A stretch of DNA of 64,000 nt from assembly GCF_901000735.1 (NCBI RefSeq), contig NC_081542.1, positions 35,721,606 through 35,785,605 of the forward strand, written 5' to 3'. This document shows, one piece after another, positions 44,852 through 55,077 of this stretch (position 1 is the stretch's first letter; every line of letters starts with the position of its first letter). The notes beneath the pieces are model-generated. The model did not search any database. It saw only the letters and a program-made list of their open reading frames with translations, and was not told where the DNA came from. The translations under genes were made by a program, and so were the position numbers. The stretch comes from Corylus avellana. Lineage: Eukaryota > Streptophyta > Magnoliopsida > Fagales > Betulaceae.

Positions 44852-46797
44852 TCAAAATCAGAAGGCTTGGGTACCGGGTAACAAAGCAGTTTGATCTAGA
44901 GACGAAGCAGAGGTCTCTTCTTTTCCAGGTGCGTGTTTAGTTATTCCTTTTTTATTTTCCCTATTGTGTTTTGATTGTATACATATTCTCTTTCTTGCTG
45001 ATAAATTGGTAATGAAGAATTTTGTTTATGGATATAACAGCAGTAAGATAAAGATGATAATAACAATATTTTTTTGGTAAACATTATTGTGTCTCAGATT
45101 GAATATCCTGATATTGAAGACCTTGCAAAACCAAGACACAGGTTTATGTCTTCTTATGAGCAGGTGGGCCTCTTTGTTTCTTTGAACTAGATTCTTACTT
45201 GAAATTCTTCACATGCTTCTGTTGATTTATTTCTCTATATTGCAATGCACTTGACTAAGTAATGCTAAATTAATTGTTTTTTTGAAGACGAAATGATGTT
45301 CTAACTTCTTTTTATCACTTCTCAATGGATGCAGAGGGTCCAACCCTTCAATAAAAGATACCAGTATCTTCTTTTTGCAGCTGATCCATATGAGATCATT
45401 GCTTTCAAGGTAAATCAATCATATAATTGTACATGCTTTTGATCAGCATCTTATTATTTAAGTTTAGATGTAGCTATCCACCCTCAATTATAGGGTCATT
45501 TGCATTCTGTGCGTAAATAAAATAATTTTGCTATCAACACTTAACTCTAGATTAATATGCAACGTCCACTACACCATCCAAATTAGGGTTAAAATTAATG
45601 TAATAGTGGGCAGATGAATGGTGGGCTGCACTAAGCTGTCAAAATTAATAGATTAGTGCCTTTTAATATGTAATGTCCTCCCTACATCATCCCCCAACTA
45701 ATATGTTAGTTTTGACACTCATTTGGAGAAGGTAGATTGGATATTGAATGACCCCATAGTTTAGGGTAGATAGCTGAACTTAACCATTTCATTTGGTTTC
45801 AAGAAATTTGATTGGTTATGCTTGTTATTTTCATTTCAGGTTCCTAGCACAGAGATTGACAAAACCCCTCCTAAGTTCTTCACACATTGGAATCCAGCCT
45901 CTAAAATGTTTACGGTTAGTTTGTTTAATATTTGCTCAATTGCTTCCAATGTTTTTAGATGTGATTTGGCACAAAGATTGACAGTTTGATTGAATAGTCT
46001 ACCTGGTCTGAGTTTTTTATAAGTCACTGGACTAAAAACCTTGTGTAACCTAGACATGTCATTTGATTGCCAGTGGGTCAGCTCTTGGTCTTAATTCTCA
46101 TTGTAGCTCTCTCTCTCTCAATTTATTTTGGCACCTACTGACGCAACCAAGTAGACCAACTTACCTGCTGGCTGAATTGGGCTGGACAATCTTTTCTTTC
46201 TCTTTCATAGGCCACTTGCTAGTCTGGTTAAAATACACTGAATTTTCTTTTTTCAAGTTTTTTTGTTGGTCTGTTCTTGCTAATGGTCTGTTCTTGCTAA
46301 TGGTAACTTATCTGACCCTTTTTTTTGTGTCTGTCAATGTGAAGTTGCAATTATATTTTAAAATCAAGCCACCAGAGGCAAACAAACCTCAACCTGCCCC
46401 TGCAGCCAACGGCACAGCGGCCCTTGGTGTCCCACCAAGGCCTTTGCCACCACCACCCCAAGGTCCATCCCCACCACTTTCTCCAACACAAGGAGGGCCA
46501 CTTGGTGCACCTCTTGGAAATCCTCCTAGAGCCCCTCCTCCAATGCATGCTTCATTCCCACCACCACCTCCTATAGCAAATGGCCCTAGGCCCATGCCTC
46601 CTGGTGGGACTCCACCTGTCCCTCCCCCACCTCCTCTTGGTAGCGGCACGATGGCGAATTTCACTCCTGGTACTAGGCCTCCAATGCCTCCCTCACATAG
46701 TTTTCAAGCCCAACAGATGCAAGGCCAGGGTGTTCGTCCATCGCCACCACCTCCTAGCATGGGGCAACATGTCCTCAGGCCACCCGCATCTCAGTAA
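44852..46797 (+). pseudogene. SF3A2: SF3A2 gene fragment, C-terminal five exons
   Basis: Five exons with GT-AG borders join in frame: 44852-44928, 45098-45163, 45335-45409, 45840-45914 and 46345-46797 (TAA at 46795-46797). They encode about 247 residues: GYRVTKQFD, KQRSLLFQIEYPDIED, KPRHRFMSSYEQRVQPFNKR, YQYLLFAADPYEIIAFKVPS, TEIDKTPPKFFTHWNP, FTLQLYFKIKPPEANKPQPA, then a long Pro-rich tail. This is the C-terminal part of splicing factor 3A subunit 2, a U2 snRNP protein of the prespliceosome. The N-terminal half, with its matrin-type C2H2 zinc finger, is absent from the preceding kilobases. Early residues KIRRLGYRV and KQFDLETK depart from the usual KIGRPGYRV and DPETK, suggesting relaxed selection. 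Introns are retained, so it derives from DNA, not cDNA. It lies between CACTA genes and CACTA right end, so I infer capture. A true host gene split by the element is the alternative. Confidence 0.8.
45472..45776. mobile_element. MITE in SF3A2 intron
   Basis: The left end AGCTATCCACCCTCAATTAT, continuing AGGGTCATT, matches the inverse of the right end (AGCTATCTACCCTAAACTAT, then GGGGTCATT) over about 37 bp. The element is about 305 bp, non-coding, and lies wholly within the third intron of the SF3A2 fragment. The TSD was not resolved. Confidence 0.65.
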
Positions 46798-47617
46798 GCA
46801 ATTCTCTATGTAGTAGTTGCACCAAAACTGTGTCCGACTGCTCTGCTTCGATATGCAGCTATGTCCAAGCTGGTACTTTGAAATGTTTATTTTGCTATAT
46901 GTCTTTAAAGCTTTGAGTATCTTTGAGATTGCAGATATAATATGATTGCCCTCACATGTTTGCTATTTGTTCTCTCTCTCTCTCTCTCCCTCTCTCATAG
47001 AGGAAGCTAACGTTTATTGTAACTGGCTTAGGACTCACTAGCTCATATAAGTACCAAGTTAGCACTTATGAGTAAGTGCTTCAATATTGTTAAGGGACAC
47101 TGAACTTATGCTAATGAATGGGTGGCTAGAGTTCTTTTTATTCTTGATTCTCTGGAGAAACTCTTTATGTCACTACAGGTCATGGAGGATAAATCTTACT
47201 ATTTGAGACAACCAACCTTAACAATTTGTCAATCAATTCAAATAGTTCAATAAAAGAGGAGGCTTTCATGTGAACAAGCATGTCAGAAGGAAAACAAAGA
47301 AAGAAAGAAAGAAAGCTTTAAACGGACTATATGTACATTGATGTTTTGAATTTTTTTAGCCACATTTATCTTTAGTTTCACTCAAAACAGAGTACAATAT
47401 TTTTACTCTTGTCATGATTAATAGATAAATAACAGGACACGTTCAATAAATAACAGGATCCAGTTATAGGAGGCAGCCTGCTTTTGACATACACAACTGG
47501 CTATGTTGCTCCTCTCCTTTTGCTCATAATTAACATGTCTTGGTGGGACTGTTACTGATATATGTTAGAAATATTATGGTTATCTCCTGTTAGCCGATAT
47601 CATGCTAAGTGTTCTTT
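46798..47617. other. 3' flank of SF3A2 fragment
   Basis: Probably includes the copied 3' UTR. A CT microsatellite lies at 46973-46996 and an AAAG repeat near 47298-47315. No gene recognised. Confidence 0.45.
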
Positions 47618-47900
47618 GGTTCTGCGATCGAGCGCAAGTCTAGTGCGATCGATCGCAAAAGGTCAAAAATCTACTGGTTCTGCGATCGAGTGCATGCCCA
47701 ATGTGCGTTCGAGCACAAAAGGTCGAAAACCTACTGGTACTACGATTGAGCGCGAGTCGAGTGCGATCGATCGCAAAAGGTCAAAAACCTACTGGTTCCG
47801 CGATCGAGCGCATGCCCAATGTGCGTTCGAGCGCTAAAGGTCGAAAACCTACTGCTACTGCGATCGATCGCACATCGTGTGCGATTGAGCGCAGAAATGC
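47618..47900. repeat. GCGATCGATCGC-type palindrome cluster 3
   Basis: Four to five direct units of about 60-65 bp (ACTGGTTCTGCGATCGAGCG..., GTGCGATCGATCGCAAAAGG, TCAAAAACCTACTGG) alternate perfect palindromes with GAGCGCA variants. It abuts the right CACTA array. Confidence 0.8.
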
Positions 47901-47924
47901 AGAGAATTTTTTTAGCACCATTAG

Positions 47925-48810
47925 TGTCCACAAAGTGGACGCTAATGGTTATCTAATTAGTGTCCACTCCACTTTGGACGCTGATGTTTAATTTTTATTT
48001 TTTATTTTTTAGGACCATTAGCGTCCACAAAGTGGACGCTAATGGTTATTTATCAGAGTCCACTCCACTTTAGACGCTGATGTTTAATTTTTTATTTTTT
48101 ATTTTTTATTTTTTTTAATTTTTACGACCATTAGGGTCCACTTTTGTGGACGCTAATGGTTAACTATCAGCGTCCACTCCAGTTTGGATGCTGATAGTTA
48201 TTATTTTTATTTTTTATTTTTTAGGACCATTATCATTCACTTTGTGGACACTAATGGTTATCTATCAGCGTCCACTCCACTTTGGACACTGATAGTTAAT
48301 TTTTTTTTTTTTAAAAAAAATGTTTTAGGGCCATTAGCGTCGACAAAGTGGACGCTAATGGATAACTATCAGCGTCCACTCTCGTTTGGACGCTGATAGT
48401 TAATTTTTTTTAAATTTTTTTAGAACCATTAGCGTCCACTTTGTGGACACTAATGCTTAACTATCAGCGGTTGACTATCAGCGTCCATTTTGAGTTGACG
48501 CTAATAGTTGACTATCAGCGTCGACTATGCCTTCCGTTTACATCAGCTTTAGGGTCAATGCATTGCGACTTTTAGGGTCAACAAAGTGAATGCTAAAACT
48601 GATAATTAGGGTCAACAAAGTGAACGCTAAAACTGATAATTAGGGTCAACTTTAAGTGGACGCTGATAATCACACATTTGATGATTAGAGTCGGACGATT
48701 AGCGTCCACACCTTTAGGGTCCAAAAGTCGACGCTGTTGTCAACAGCGTCGACTTTAGGTCTTTTAGCGTCCACTCGAAGTCGCCCCTAAAGACCTAAAT
48801 TCTTGTAGTG
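47925..48810. repeat. CACTA right subterminal repeat array
   Basis: Units of about 100-115 bp contain ACCATTAGCGTCCACAAAGT, GGACGCTAATGGTTA and TATCAGCGTCCACTCCACTT, separated by T-rich spacers. Units start near 48011, 48124, 48222, 48327 and 48421. The array ends with GTCGCCCCTAAAGACC and the inverted terminus TTCTTGTAGTG at 48810. Its core, GCGTCCACTT, is shared with the left array at 24835-26045. Confidence 0.85.
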
Positions 48811-49608
48811 CCTATAACACTTTGAATTTTTTTAATTTTTAATTTTTAACTTTCTAAACAAATACCCTAGATCAAATATTTTGGTGGGTTTTGGGAGGGA
48901 GCCGCTGCATGAAAAATGAAAAACTACAACTTTTTATGTGTGTTTTGAAGAGGGGGAAACTAAATGAATAAATGAAAAGTAGCTGACCCAAGTGAGAGGG
49001 GCATTATTATAAATTGAGAGAGAGAGAGAGAGAGAGAGAGGAGACCACGTTGATTTACATAAAGCAATCATTTTTATATGCATGTTTTGGCGCAGAGGCA
49101 ATTAAATAAAGGAAAATTAATTAATCTAACTAAGAGAGACGTTATTTTGTATCCAATGTCTTTTTATTTATTTTTATATTTGTTTTATGAGGCAGGGTGG
49201 ATACTTCCTCGTCCTCACCCTCCCCAGTTATATTGGTTGTGTGGTATTTAGAAAGAGTCGAGTGTATTTTTCAAGTATATCTTTTGCTGCCTTCTGGAAA
49301 TTAGTTTGGACCTTTTGATTGATCAGTGGCCTTTTTTTTTTTTTTTTTTTTTTTTCTATTCGATTGATCAGTGGCCTTTGTTTTGTCTTTTTTAGTAATA
49401 CCCACACGTGTCAACTAGATAGGCACCAAAAGTCGCCGGCCTTGCTCTATAATAAGCCACCATCAGGCACATGGGTCTCTCTCTCGTAAGTCGTAAGCAC
49501 ATATGTCATTCACTCCTCACTCTTCTCTCTATATATTTACTTCTTTCCCTCGCGCTGTCGCTATATAACATATCCTCCTAAAAAACCTTTGTTTTCCCTC
49601 TCAAAACC
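48811..49608 (+). promoter_or_regulatory. UGT72 gene upstream region
   Basis: About 800 bp between the CACTA right end and the UGT start codon. It contains a GA microsatellite (49016-49041), a T run (49330-49355), a G-box CACGTG at 49405-49410, and a candidate TATA box CTCTATATATTTAC (about 49527-49540). The TATA box lies some 70-80 bp before the ATG, with a CT-rich leader between. The CACTA insertion now delimits the promoter. Confidence 0.45.
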
Positions 49609-51033
49609 ATGGACACCAAGCAACACACCGAACAGAAAACAGTAGCCCACATAGCCATTGTGCCCACTCCAGGGATTGGCCATCTCATCCCACTCGTTGA
49701 GGTCGCAAAGCGACTCGTCCACCTCAATTTCCTGGTCACCATATTCATCCCCACAGATGGTTCACCCGTGAAACCTCAAAAAGCCATCCTTGAAGCCCTA
49801 CCCAACTCCATATCCTCCATATTTCTTCCTCCCGTGAGCCTTGACGACCTCCCCGAGGACGTTTTGGCCGAGACCCGGATCACACTCACCTTGACTCGGT
49901 CCCTCCCTGCCCTACGAGACTCTTTCAAGGTCTTAGCCGAGTCAACTCGGCTGGTGGCCTTGGTGGTTGATTTATTTGGTACGGACGTCTTCGATGTGGC
50001 TAAAGAATTCGGTGTTTCTTCCTACCTTTTTTTCGCTTCACCCGCGATGGTTTTGTCGTTGATCTTTTACATGCCAGAGCTGGATCAAACATACACTTGT
50101 GAGTACAGAGACTTGCCTGAACCGGTCAAATTACCCGGTTGTGTGCCGATCCATGGGTCCGATCTGGCCGACCCGTTTCAAGATAGAAAGAATGAGGTCT
50201 ATAAAGCGCTTCTACAATCAGCTAAACGATACTCTCTTGCTGCTGGAATTATGGTTAATAGCTTTCTGGAGTTAGAACTGGGTTGTTTTAAAGCTTTGAT
50301 GGAAGAAAAAGAGGGCAGGCCACCTGTTTACCCAATTGGACCGCTTGTTCAGTTCGGTTCAGACCACGGGGTTGAAGGTTCCGAGTGTTTGAGGTGGTTG
50401 GATAAGCAGCCAAATAATTCAGTGTTATTCGTTTCATTTGGTAGCGGTGGGACGCTTTCACATGAGCAGCTACATGAATTGGCCTTAGGACTTGAAATGA
50501 GCGGGCAGAGATTTCTTTGGGTTGTTAGGAGCCCAAATGAGAAAGCTGCGAATGCCGCTTACTTCAGCGGACAAAGCGCAAATGATCCTTTTGCTTTTCT
50601 ACCGGACGGGTTCTTGGAGAGGACAAAAGGGTTGGGTCTAGTGGTGCCCTCTTGGGCTCCTCAGGTGCAGATCCTAAAGCATGCCTCGACCGGGGGGTTC
50701 CTGAGCCACTGTGGGTGGAATTCAACCTTGGAGAGCATTGTGCACGGCGTGCCGTTGATTGCATGGCCACTCTACGCGGAGCAAAGGATGAACTCTGTAC
50801 TGCTAGCTGATGATTTGAAGGTTGCTTTGAGGGTCAAAGTCAATGACAAAGGCCTGGTGGGGCACAAAGATATTGCAAACTACGCAAGAGAGGTAATTGA
50901 GGGAGAAGAAGGAAAATTACTAAAGAGCAAAATGAAAGAAATAAAGAATGCGGCTGAAAGGGCTTTGAGCGAAGATGGGTCGTCAACAAAATCACTAGCC
51001 GAGATGGGTCGGATATGGAAGAGGGGCCTGTGA
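49609..51033 (+). CDS. UDP-glucosyltransferase, UGT72B-like (intronless)
   Basis: An intact 474-residue frame, ATG in good context (AACCATGG). It is a family 1 plant glycosyltransferase that moves glucose from UDP-glucose to small phenolics in the cytosol. The N-terminal acceptor domain has the catalytic His25 in PTPGIGHLIPL and its partner Asp121 in VVDLFGTD. The 44-residue PSPG donor-binding box spans residues 349-392, from WAPQ to YAEQ, with HCGWNS in the middle and Gln392 at the end, as in glucose-specific enzymes. The sequences EYRDLPEPVKLPGCVPIHG, DRKNEVYKALLQ and WVVRSPNEKAANA place it in the UGT72 group (hydroquinone/arbutin glucosyltransferase, monolignol glucosyltransferase). Length is normal for the family. 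The acceptor cannot be predicted. The C-terminus (IWKRGL) is a few residues shorter than that of the second copy at 61630-62421. Confidence 0.95.
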   Translation: MDTKQHTEQKTVAHIAIVPTPGIGHLIPLVEVAKRLVHLNFLVTIFIPTDGSPVKPQKAILEALPNSISSIFLPPVSLDDLPEDVLAETRITLTLTRSLPALRDSFKVLAESTRLVALVVDLFGTDVFDVAKEFGVSSYLFFASPAMVLSLIFYMPELDQTYTCEYRDLPEPVKLPGCVPIHGSDLADPFQDRKNEVYKALLQSAKRYSLAAGIMVNSFLELELGCFKALMEEKEGRPPVYPIGPLVQFGSDHGVEGSECLRWLDKQPNNSVLFVSFGSGGTLSHEQLHELALGLEMSGQRFLWVVRSPNEKAANAAYFSGQSANDPFAFLPDGFLERTKGLGLVVPSWAPQVQILKHASTGGFLSHCGWNSTLESIVHGVPLIAWPLYAEQRMNSVLLADDLKVALRVKVNDKGLVGHKDIANYAREVIEGEEGKLLKSKMKEIKNAAERALSEDGSSTKSLAEMGRIWKRGL

Positions 51034-51268
51034 ATAAGAATAATAACAATAATAACTGGGGACTTATATTCCATGTAGTACTCAATTGTGTTTCTTGGTG
51101 AGTTCTTGAATTCCTGTTGTTTTGATTGTAATTTCTAAATTAAACTCTCAGCACTTATTGTGTTTGCCACAACGATTGGCACTTATTGTGTTTGCCGCAA
51201 CTTATCCTGTAACGATTGGCATGGATGCTGTTGCATGTGATACTTCTTAGCAAGAAGAAGAACCCATA
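51034..51268 (+). other. 3' flank of UGT72 gene
   Basis: Presumed 3' UTR and downstream sequence. A short tandem duplication of CACTTATTGTGTTTGCC with ACGATTGG lies at about 51150-51220. Confidence 0.5.
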
Positions 51269-51273
51269 CACTG

Positions 51274-51868
51274 TGTTAAAATAAAGGAGAAACTTCACTA
51301 AGGACCCCCAAACTTTCATCCGTTTTGAAATACTCCCCATGAACTTTAAAATCCCTCAATTTAGTCTCCTAAACTTTCAATTGCTCTCAATTTGGACCAT
51401 TCCGTTAATTTTAACCGTTAAAAATTCAAAAAAATACCAAAATATTCCTGATTTTTGTTTTTAAATAAAAAAAACGTTTTAAAAGTTGGAATTTTATACA
51501 AAAGTTAGGGGTATAAACGTCATGTGATGTTTAAAATCTGACGGAGGGGTCCAAATTGAAAGTAATTGAAAGTTCAGGAGGGGGTATTTCAAAACGGGTG
51601 GAAGTTTGGGGGTCCTTAGTGAAGTTTTCCCTAAAATAAACTAAAGAATACTAGAGAATATAGGGATAAACTGAATATTGTATTTCTGTGTAATTTGAAC
51701 TGCATACAATGAGGCCTATTTATAGTTGAATAAGGCCAGATAAATAGGAAATACAATCACGGAATTAATGTACAATATTACAGAATAATATCAATATATA
51801 TACAGGAAAAATATATCAAATCAGCAATAATGGTGATTATCAGAATATATTCTGAATATATTCTAACA
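51274..51868 (-). repeat. Copia 3' LTR, split by MITE
   Basis: The 3' LTR of the minus-strand element. About 240 bp of LTR remain once the inserted MITE (51286-51631) and its duplicated 9 bp are taken away. It differs from the 5' LTR by small insertions (extra AATACT, and a duplicated ATATATTCTG near the end). Confidence 0.9.
51277..51640. mobile_element. Mutator-type MITE, 9-bp TSD
   Basis: The body 51286-51631 (346 bp) has terminal inverted repeats of about 60 bp; the left starts GGAGAAACTTCACTAAGGAC and the right, inverted, GGGAAAACTTCACTAAGGAC. The 9-bp TSD TAAAATAAA (51277-51285 and 51632-51640) is exact and diagnostic for the Mutator superfamily. No coding capacity. It inserted after the copia element, since it splits the LTR. 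Confidence 0.9.
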
Positions 51869-51885
51869 TCTCCCCTCAAACTCAA
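51869..51885 (-). other. Copia polypurine tract
   Basis: On the minus strand, CTTGAGTTTGAGGGGAGA precedes the LTR start TGTTAGAA. This primes plus-strand synthesis in LTR retrotransposons. Confidence 0.75.
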
Positions 51886-52456
51886 GGTGGTAATGTAGAT
51901 GTCAACATGAGTTTGGAAACAAGATCACGAAACCGTCCAAGTGGATGTGCTTTGGTGAACACATCGGCTAACTGATCAGCGGAAGCAATAGGACAGAGAT
52001 GGAGAGTCCCCTTCAAAAGATGATGGTGCACAAAATGACAGTCAATCTCAATGTGTTTAGTACGTTCATGAAATACATCATTATGCGCAATCTGAATTGC
52101 ACTTCGATTGTCACAAAAAATAGGAGAACTGGAGGTCTGAAAACAACTCATATTATGTAGGAGCCAACGGAGCCAGAGGAGCTCAGAGGTGGTGTCAGCA
52201 AGAGTACGATACTCAGCTTCAGTGCTAGAGCGGGCAACAACAGATTGTTTCTTGCTACGCCAAGAGATGAGAGAATCACTAAGAAACAATAACCCGTGGT
52301 GGAATGACGATCAGTGGGATCATCTGCCCAATCAGCATCTAAATATAAGTCTAGTGATGAGTGAGAAGAGAAATGCAAACCAGGAAACAAAGTGCCCTTC
52401 ACATAGTGAAGGATGCGAAGAACAGCTGCATAATGAACTGAGCGTGGCGCAGTCAT
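51882..52456 (-). pseudogene. Copia RNase H
   Basis: Two overlapping minus-strand frames carry the end of the polyprotein: LDADWADDPTDRHSTTGYC, then in another frame SWRSKKQSVVARSSTEAEYR, IFCDNRSAIQIAHN, ERTKHIEIDCHFV and LADVFTKAHP. The catalytic Asp, Glu and Asp motifs are all visible. The frameshift (about 52270-52300) separates the first active-site Asp from the rest, so the protein is not continuous. It directly precedes the polypurine tract. Confidence 0.9.
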
Positions 52457-52495
52457 AAACTGACTAACAAGATGGATTGCATAGGCAAGATCCGG

Positions 52496-53202
52496 TCATG
52501 TCATAGTAAGATAGATGAGACTGCCAACTAACTGTCGATAGAGAGTGGCATCAGAAAGTGGGTCACCATCGGTAGCACGAAGTTTGACATTTGTCTCTAG
52601 AGGGCTATCAACAATTTTGCAATCAGTAAGGCCAGCTCGTGAGAGGAGATCTGAAGCATATTTGGCTTGAGAGAGATAGTAACCATTTGGATCATAAGAC
52701 ACTTCCAATCCAATAAAGTAGCTGAGAAAACCCAAATCCTTCATCTCAAATTGTTGACTCAAAAACTGTTGAAGGTTACGAATACCAATAGTATCATCTC
52801 CAGTAATAATCATATTATCAACATATAGTAAGAGTAGAATGAGACCAGCATCAGATCGCCGGATAAAAAGAGCAGAGTCATAAGGACTAGAAACAAACCC
52901 AATTTGCGCAATAGTGGAACTAAATTTGGCAAACCAAGCCCGTGGAGCCTGTTTCAGATTATACAATGCCCGGCGAAGTCGGCAAACCTTGTGTGGCGGA
53001 TGATCATACCCAGGAGGAGGCTACATATAAACTTCTTCATTAAGATCACCATTGAGAAATGCATTTTCACATTCATTTGAAAAAGATCCCAACGACGCAC
53101 AGAAGCCACAGAAAGGAGTGATTGAACAGAAGTAAGCCGAGCTACCAGGACAAAAGTCTCCTCATAATCAATACCATACTCCTGATTGAACCCCTTTGCC
53201 AC
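52496..53202 (-). pseudogene. Copia reverse transcriptase
   Basis: The minus-strand frames begin AKGFNQEYGIDYEETFVLVA and continue, after a frameshift near 52960-53100, with NLKQAPRAWFAKFSS, LLYVDNMIITGDD, LSQQFEMKDLGFLSYFIGLE and YASDLLSRAGL. The palm motif that normally reads YVDD is YVDN here, so the second catalytic Asp is lost. Together with the frameshifts this means no active enzyme. It lies between integrase and RNase H as expected for copia. Confidence 0.92.
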
Positions 53203-53492
53203 AAGGCGTGCCTTGTATCACTCAATAGACCCATCAGATTTTGTCTTAATCTTGTATACCCACTTGCACCCTACCCCAGTTTTGCCTGGAAGTAAATCAA
53301 CTAAGTCCCAAGTATGGGTTTTGGAAAGAGCATTAAGTTCATCAAACATAGCATTCTGCCAAAGAGGGTTAGTATGAGCCTCACGGAAGGAGTGAGGTTC
53401 ATGTAAAGTAGCAAGAGCAGAATAACAGTGATAATCATAAAGATGGGAAGGAAGAGATGTTACTCGAGTAGAACGACGAGGGACAAAGGAAG

Positions 53493-55058
53493 CTAGCTCA
53501 AGAGTAGATGGATTACAGGCAGGGTAGAGTCATTGGGGTCGACCGTCAGAATGTTGTCTGGAGAGCTTGTCATCTCTGCATCAAGATCAGTAGTGTCGGG
53601 GAGCAAATCAAATGAGACATTAGTGAAGATAGGAGAAGAATTAGAGGGACTAGTAGGAAAAGACTCCATATCACTAAAGAACCTATGTTTCCAAAAAGTG
53701 ACGTGCCGCGAGATGTGGAGCCGTTTGGAAATAGGATCATAACAACGATATCCTTTGTGTTCAATGCCATACCCAAGAAAACAATATAGGCGAGAACGAG
53801 GTTCTAATTTTGTTCGTTCATGGGGTGGAAGAAGCACGAAACAGACACAACCAAAGATGCGGAGCGATTGGTAATCAGGGGGAGAACCATACAGGAGTTC
53901 ATAGGGGGACCTATTTAAGGTAGTGGGAGACGGGACCTTATTAATAGTATAAACAGCGGTAAGAGCGGCTTCTCCCCAAAAGTATTCAGGGATAGAAGCA
54001 GATAGGAGCAAAGCCCTAACAATGTCTAAGATGTGCCTGTGTTTACGTTTAGCACGACCATTTTGTTGAGAAGTATTTGAGCATGAGCGATGGGGAAGAG
54101 TGCCATTTTGTTTGAGAGTAGTAAGGAAGGTAGATTCACGATATTCCATGGCATTATCAGAACGAAAATTTTTTATGTTTTGAGAAAATTGGGTTTGAAC
54201 CATCTGTTGAAATTCAAAGTAAATTTTTGGAAGTTCAGATCGATTTTGTAAAAGATAAAGCCATGTGTATTGAGAATAATCATCCACAAAAATGACAAAA
54301 TAGCGGGATCCACCCATGGTGGGAATAGGCGCAGGGCCCCATACATCAGAATGCACCAAATCAAAAGGAGCAGAAGAAACAGATGCACTATTATTAAAAG
54401 GTAAAGCACTTTGTTTTCCAAGTTTACACGCAATACAATCAAATGACTCAGACTCAACAGACCCTAACTGACCACTTGTAGCTAAAGAACGAATACGAGA
54501 AATAGATGCATGTCCTAAACGAGAGTGCCATAAACTGAGGGTGGTAGAGGGAGACCGAGATGGAGTGGCAACAGACACAGCAGGAGGAAGATGGAGTAAT
54601 GAACGCTCGAACAAACATCCAATCATACGGGCGGTCCCAATTAGTTGCCCCGTTTGTGGATCTTGCACATCACAACCTTGGTTAAAAAAGTGCAGTTCTA
54701 AGCCAAGTTCACAAAGTTGACCAACAGATAAAAGATTTAACGAGAGATTAGGCACCAAGTATGTATCAGACAAAGAGAGTTGATGAGTAGAAACAGACCC
54801 GATGTGACTAACATTAAGATGGGAACCATTAGCAGTGTAAATGGTGGTGGGCTTAGGTAACACAGATTTGGCAGAAAAGATGGAAGAATTCGGTGTCATG
54901 TGATTACAACAAGCAGAATCAATATACCAAGAAGAATTACTTGGTGTGGTGGACATGGCGGTATTAAGATTGGACTTAGATAAAACCTGATGAATGAGAG
55001 CTTCAATTTCTGCAGGAGAAAGGGTACTGGGTTGGGGTGCAACATCGGTGTAAGACAT
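53493..55058 (-). pseudogene. Copia protease-integrase region, 521 codons open
   Basis: A long minus-strand frame. The protease site is SSWYIDSACCNHMT, where the usual DSGA reads DSAC. The GAG pre-integrase zinc motif follows (LWHSRLGHASISRIRSL, then CIACKLGK), and then the integrase core: HSDVWGPAPIPTMGGSRYFV, FVDDYSQYTWLYLL, FRSDNAMEY and QQNGRAKRKHRHILD, with the Asp, Asp and Glu/Lys positions partly altered (the usual GVERKHRH reads GRAKRKHRH). The copia-specific GYR/KCYDP tail is present (GYRCYDPISKRLHISRHVTF). The upstream join to gag is broken by the 55083-57814 insertion. It does not read on into RT in one frame. Confidence 0.93.
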
Positions 55059-55077
55059 ATCTGATGTATCAGTATGA

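Larger units (their letters stand above)
24835..48810 (+). mobile_element. Large CACTA (En/Spm) element, about 24 kb
   Basis: The left end is CACTACAATAAATTTAC at 24835, with a second copy at 24900 caused by a 65-bp duplication of the terminus. The right end reads, inverted, CACTACAAGAATTTAG from 48810. Both ends then carry GGGGCGACTT. Each end has a long array of GCGTCCACTT/AAGTGGACGC inverted repeats. Between them, in the same orientation, lie TNPD-type (37612-41004) and TNPA-type (41451-43378) genes. The 3-bp flanks are CAT and CCT, so the expected TSD matches at only two of three positions. It is possible that the two ends belong to different insertions. It contains other transposons, assembly gaps and host gene fragments. 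All transposase frames are broken, so it is non-autonomous now. Confidence 0.6.

Noticed and set aside
46351..46664. Minus-strand Gly/Trp-rich frames
   Set aside because: Shadows of the Pro-rich C-terminal tail of the SF3A2 fragment.
47618..47900. GCGATCGC-like words recalling the cyanobacterial HIP1 motif
   Set aside because: The motif here is TGCGATCGATCGCA in tandem units within plant transposon sequence. No bacterial gene or composition accompanies it.
50564..51085. Minus-strand frames over the UGT72 gene
   Set aside because: They lie antisense to a strongly supported coding sequence and have no family match.
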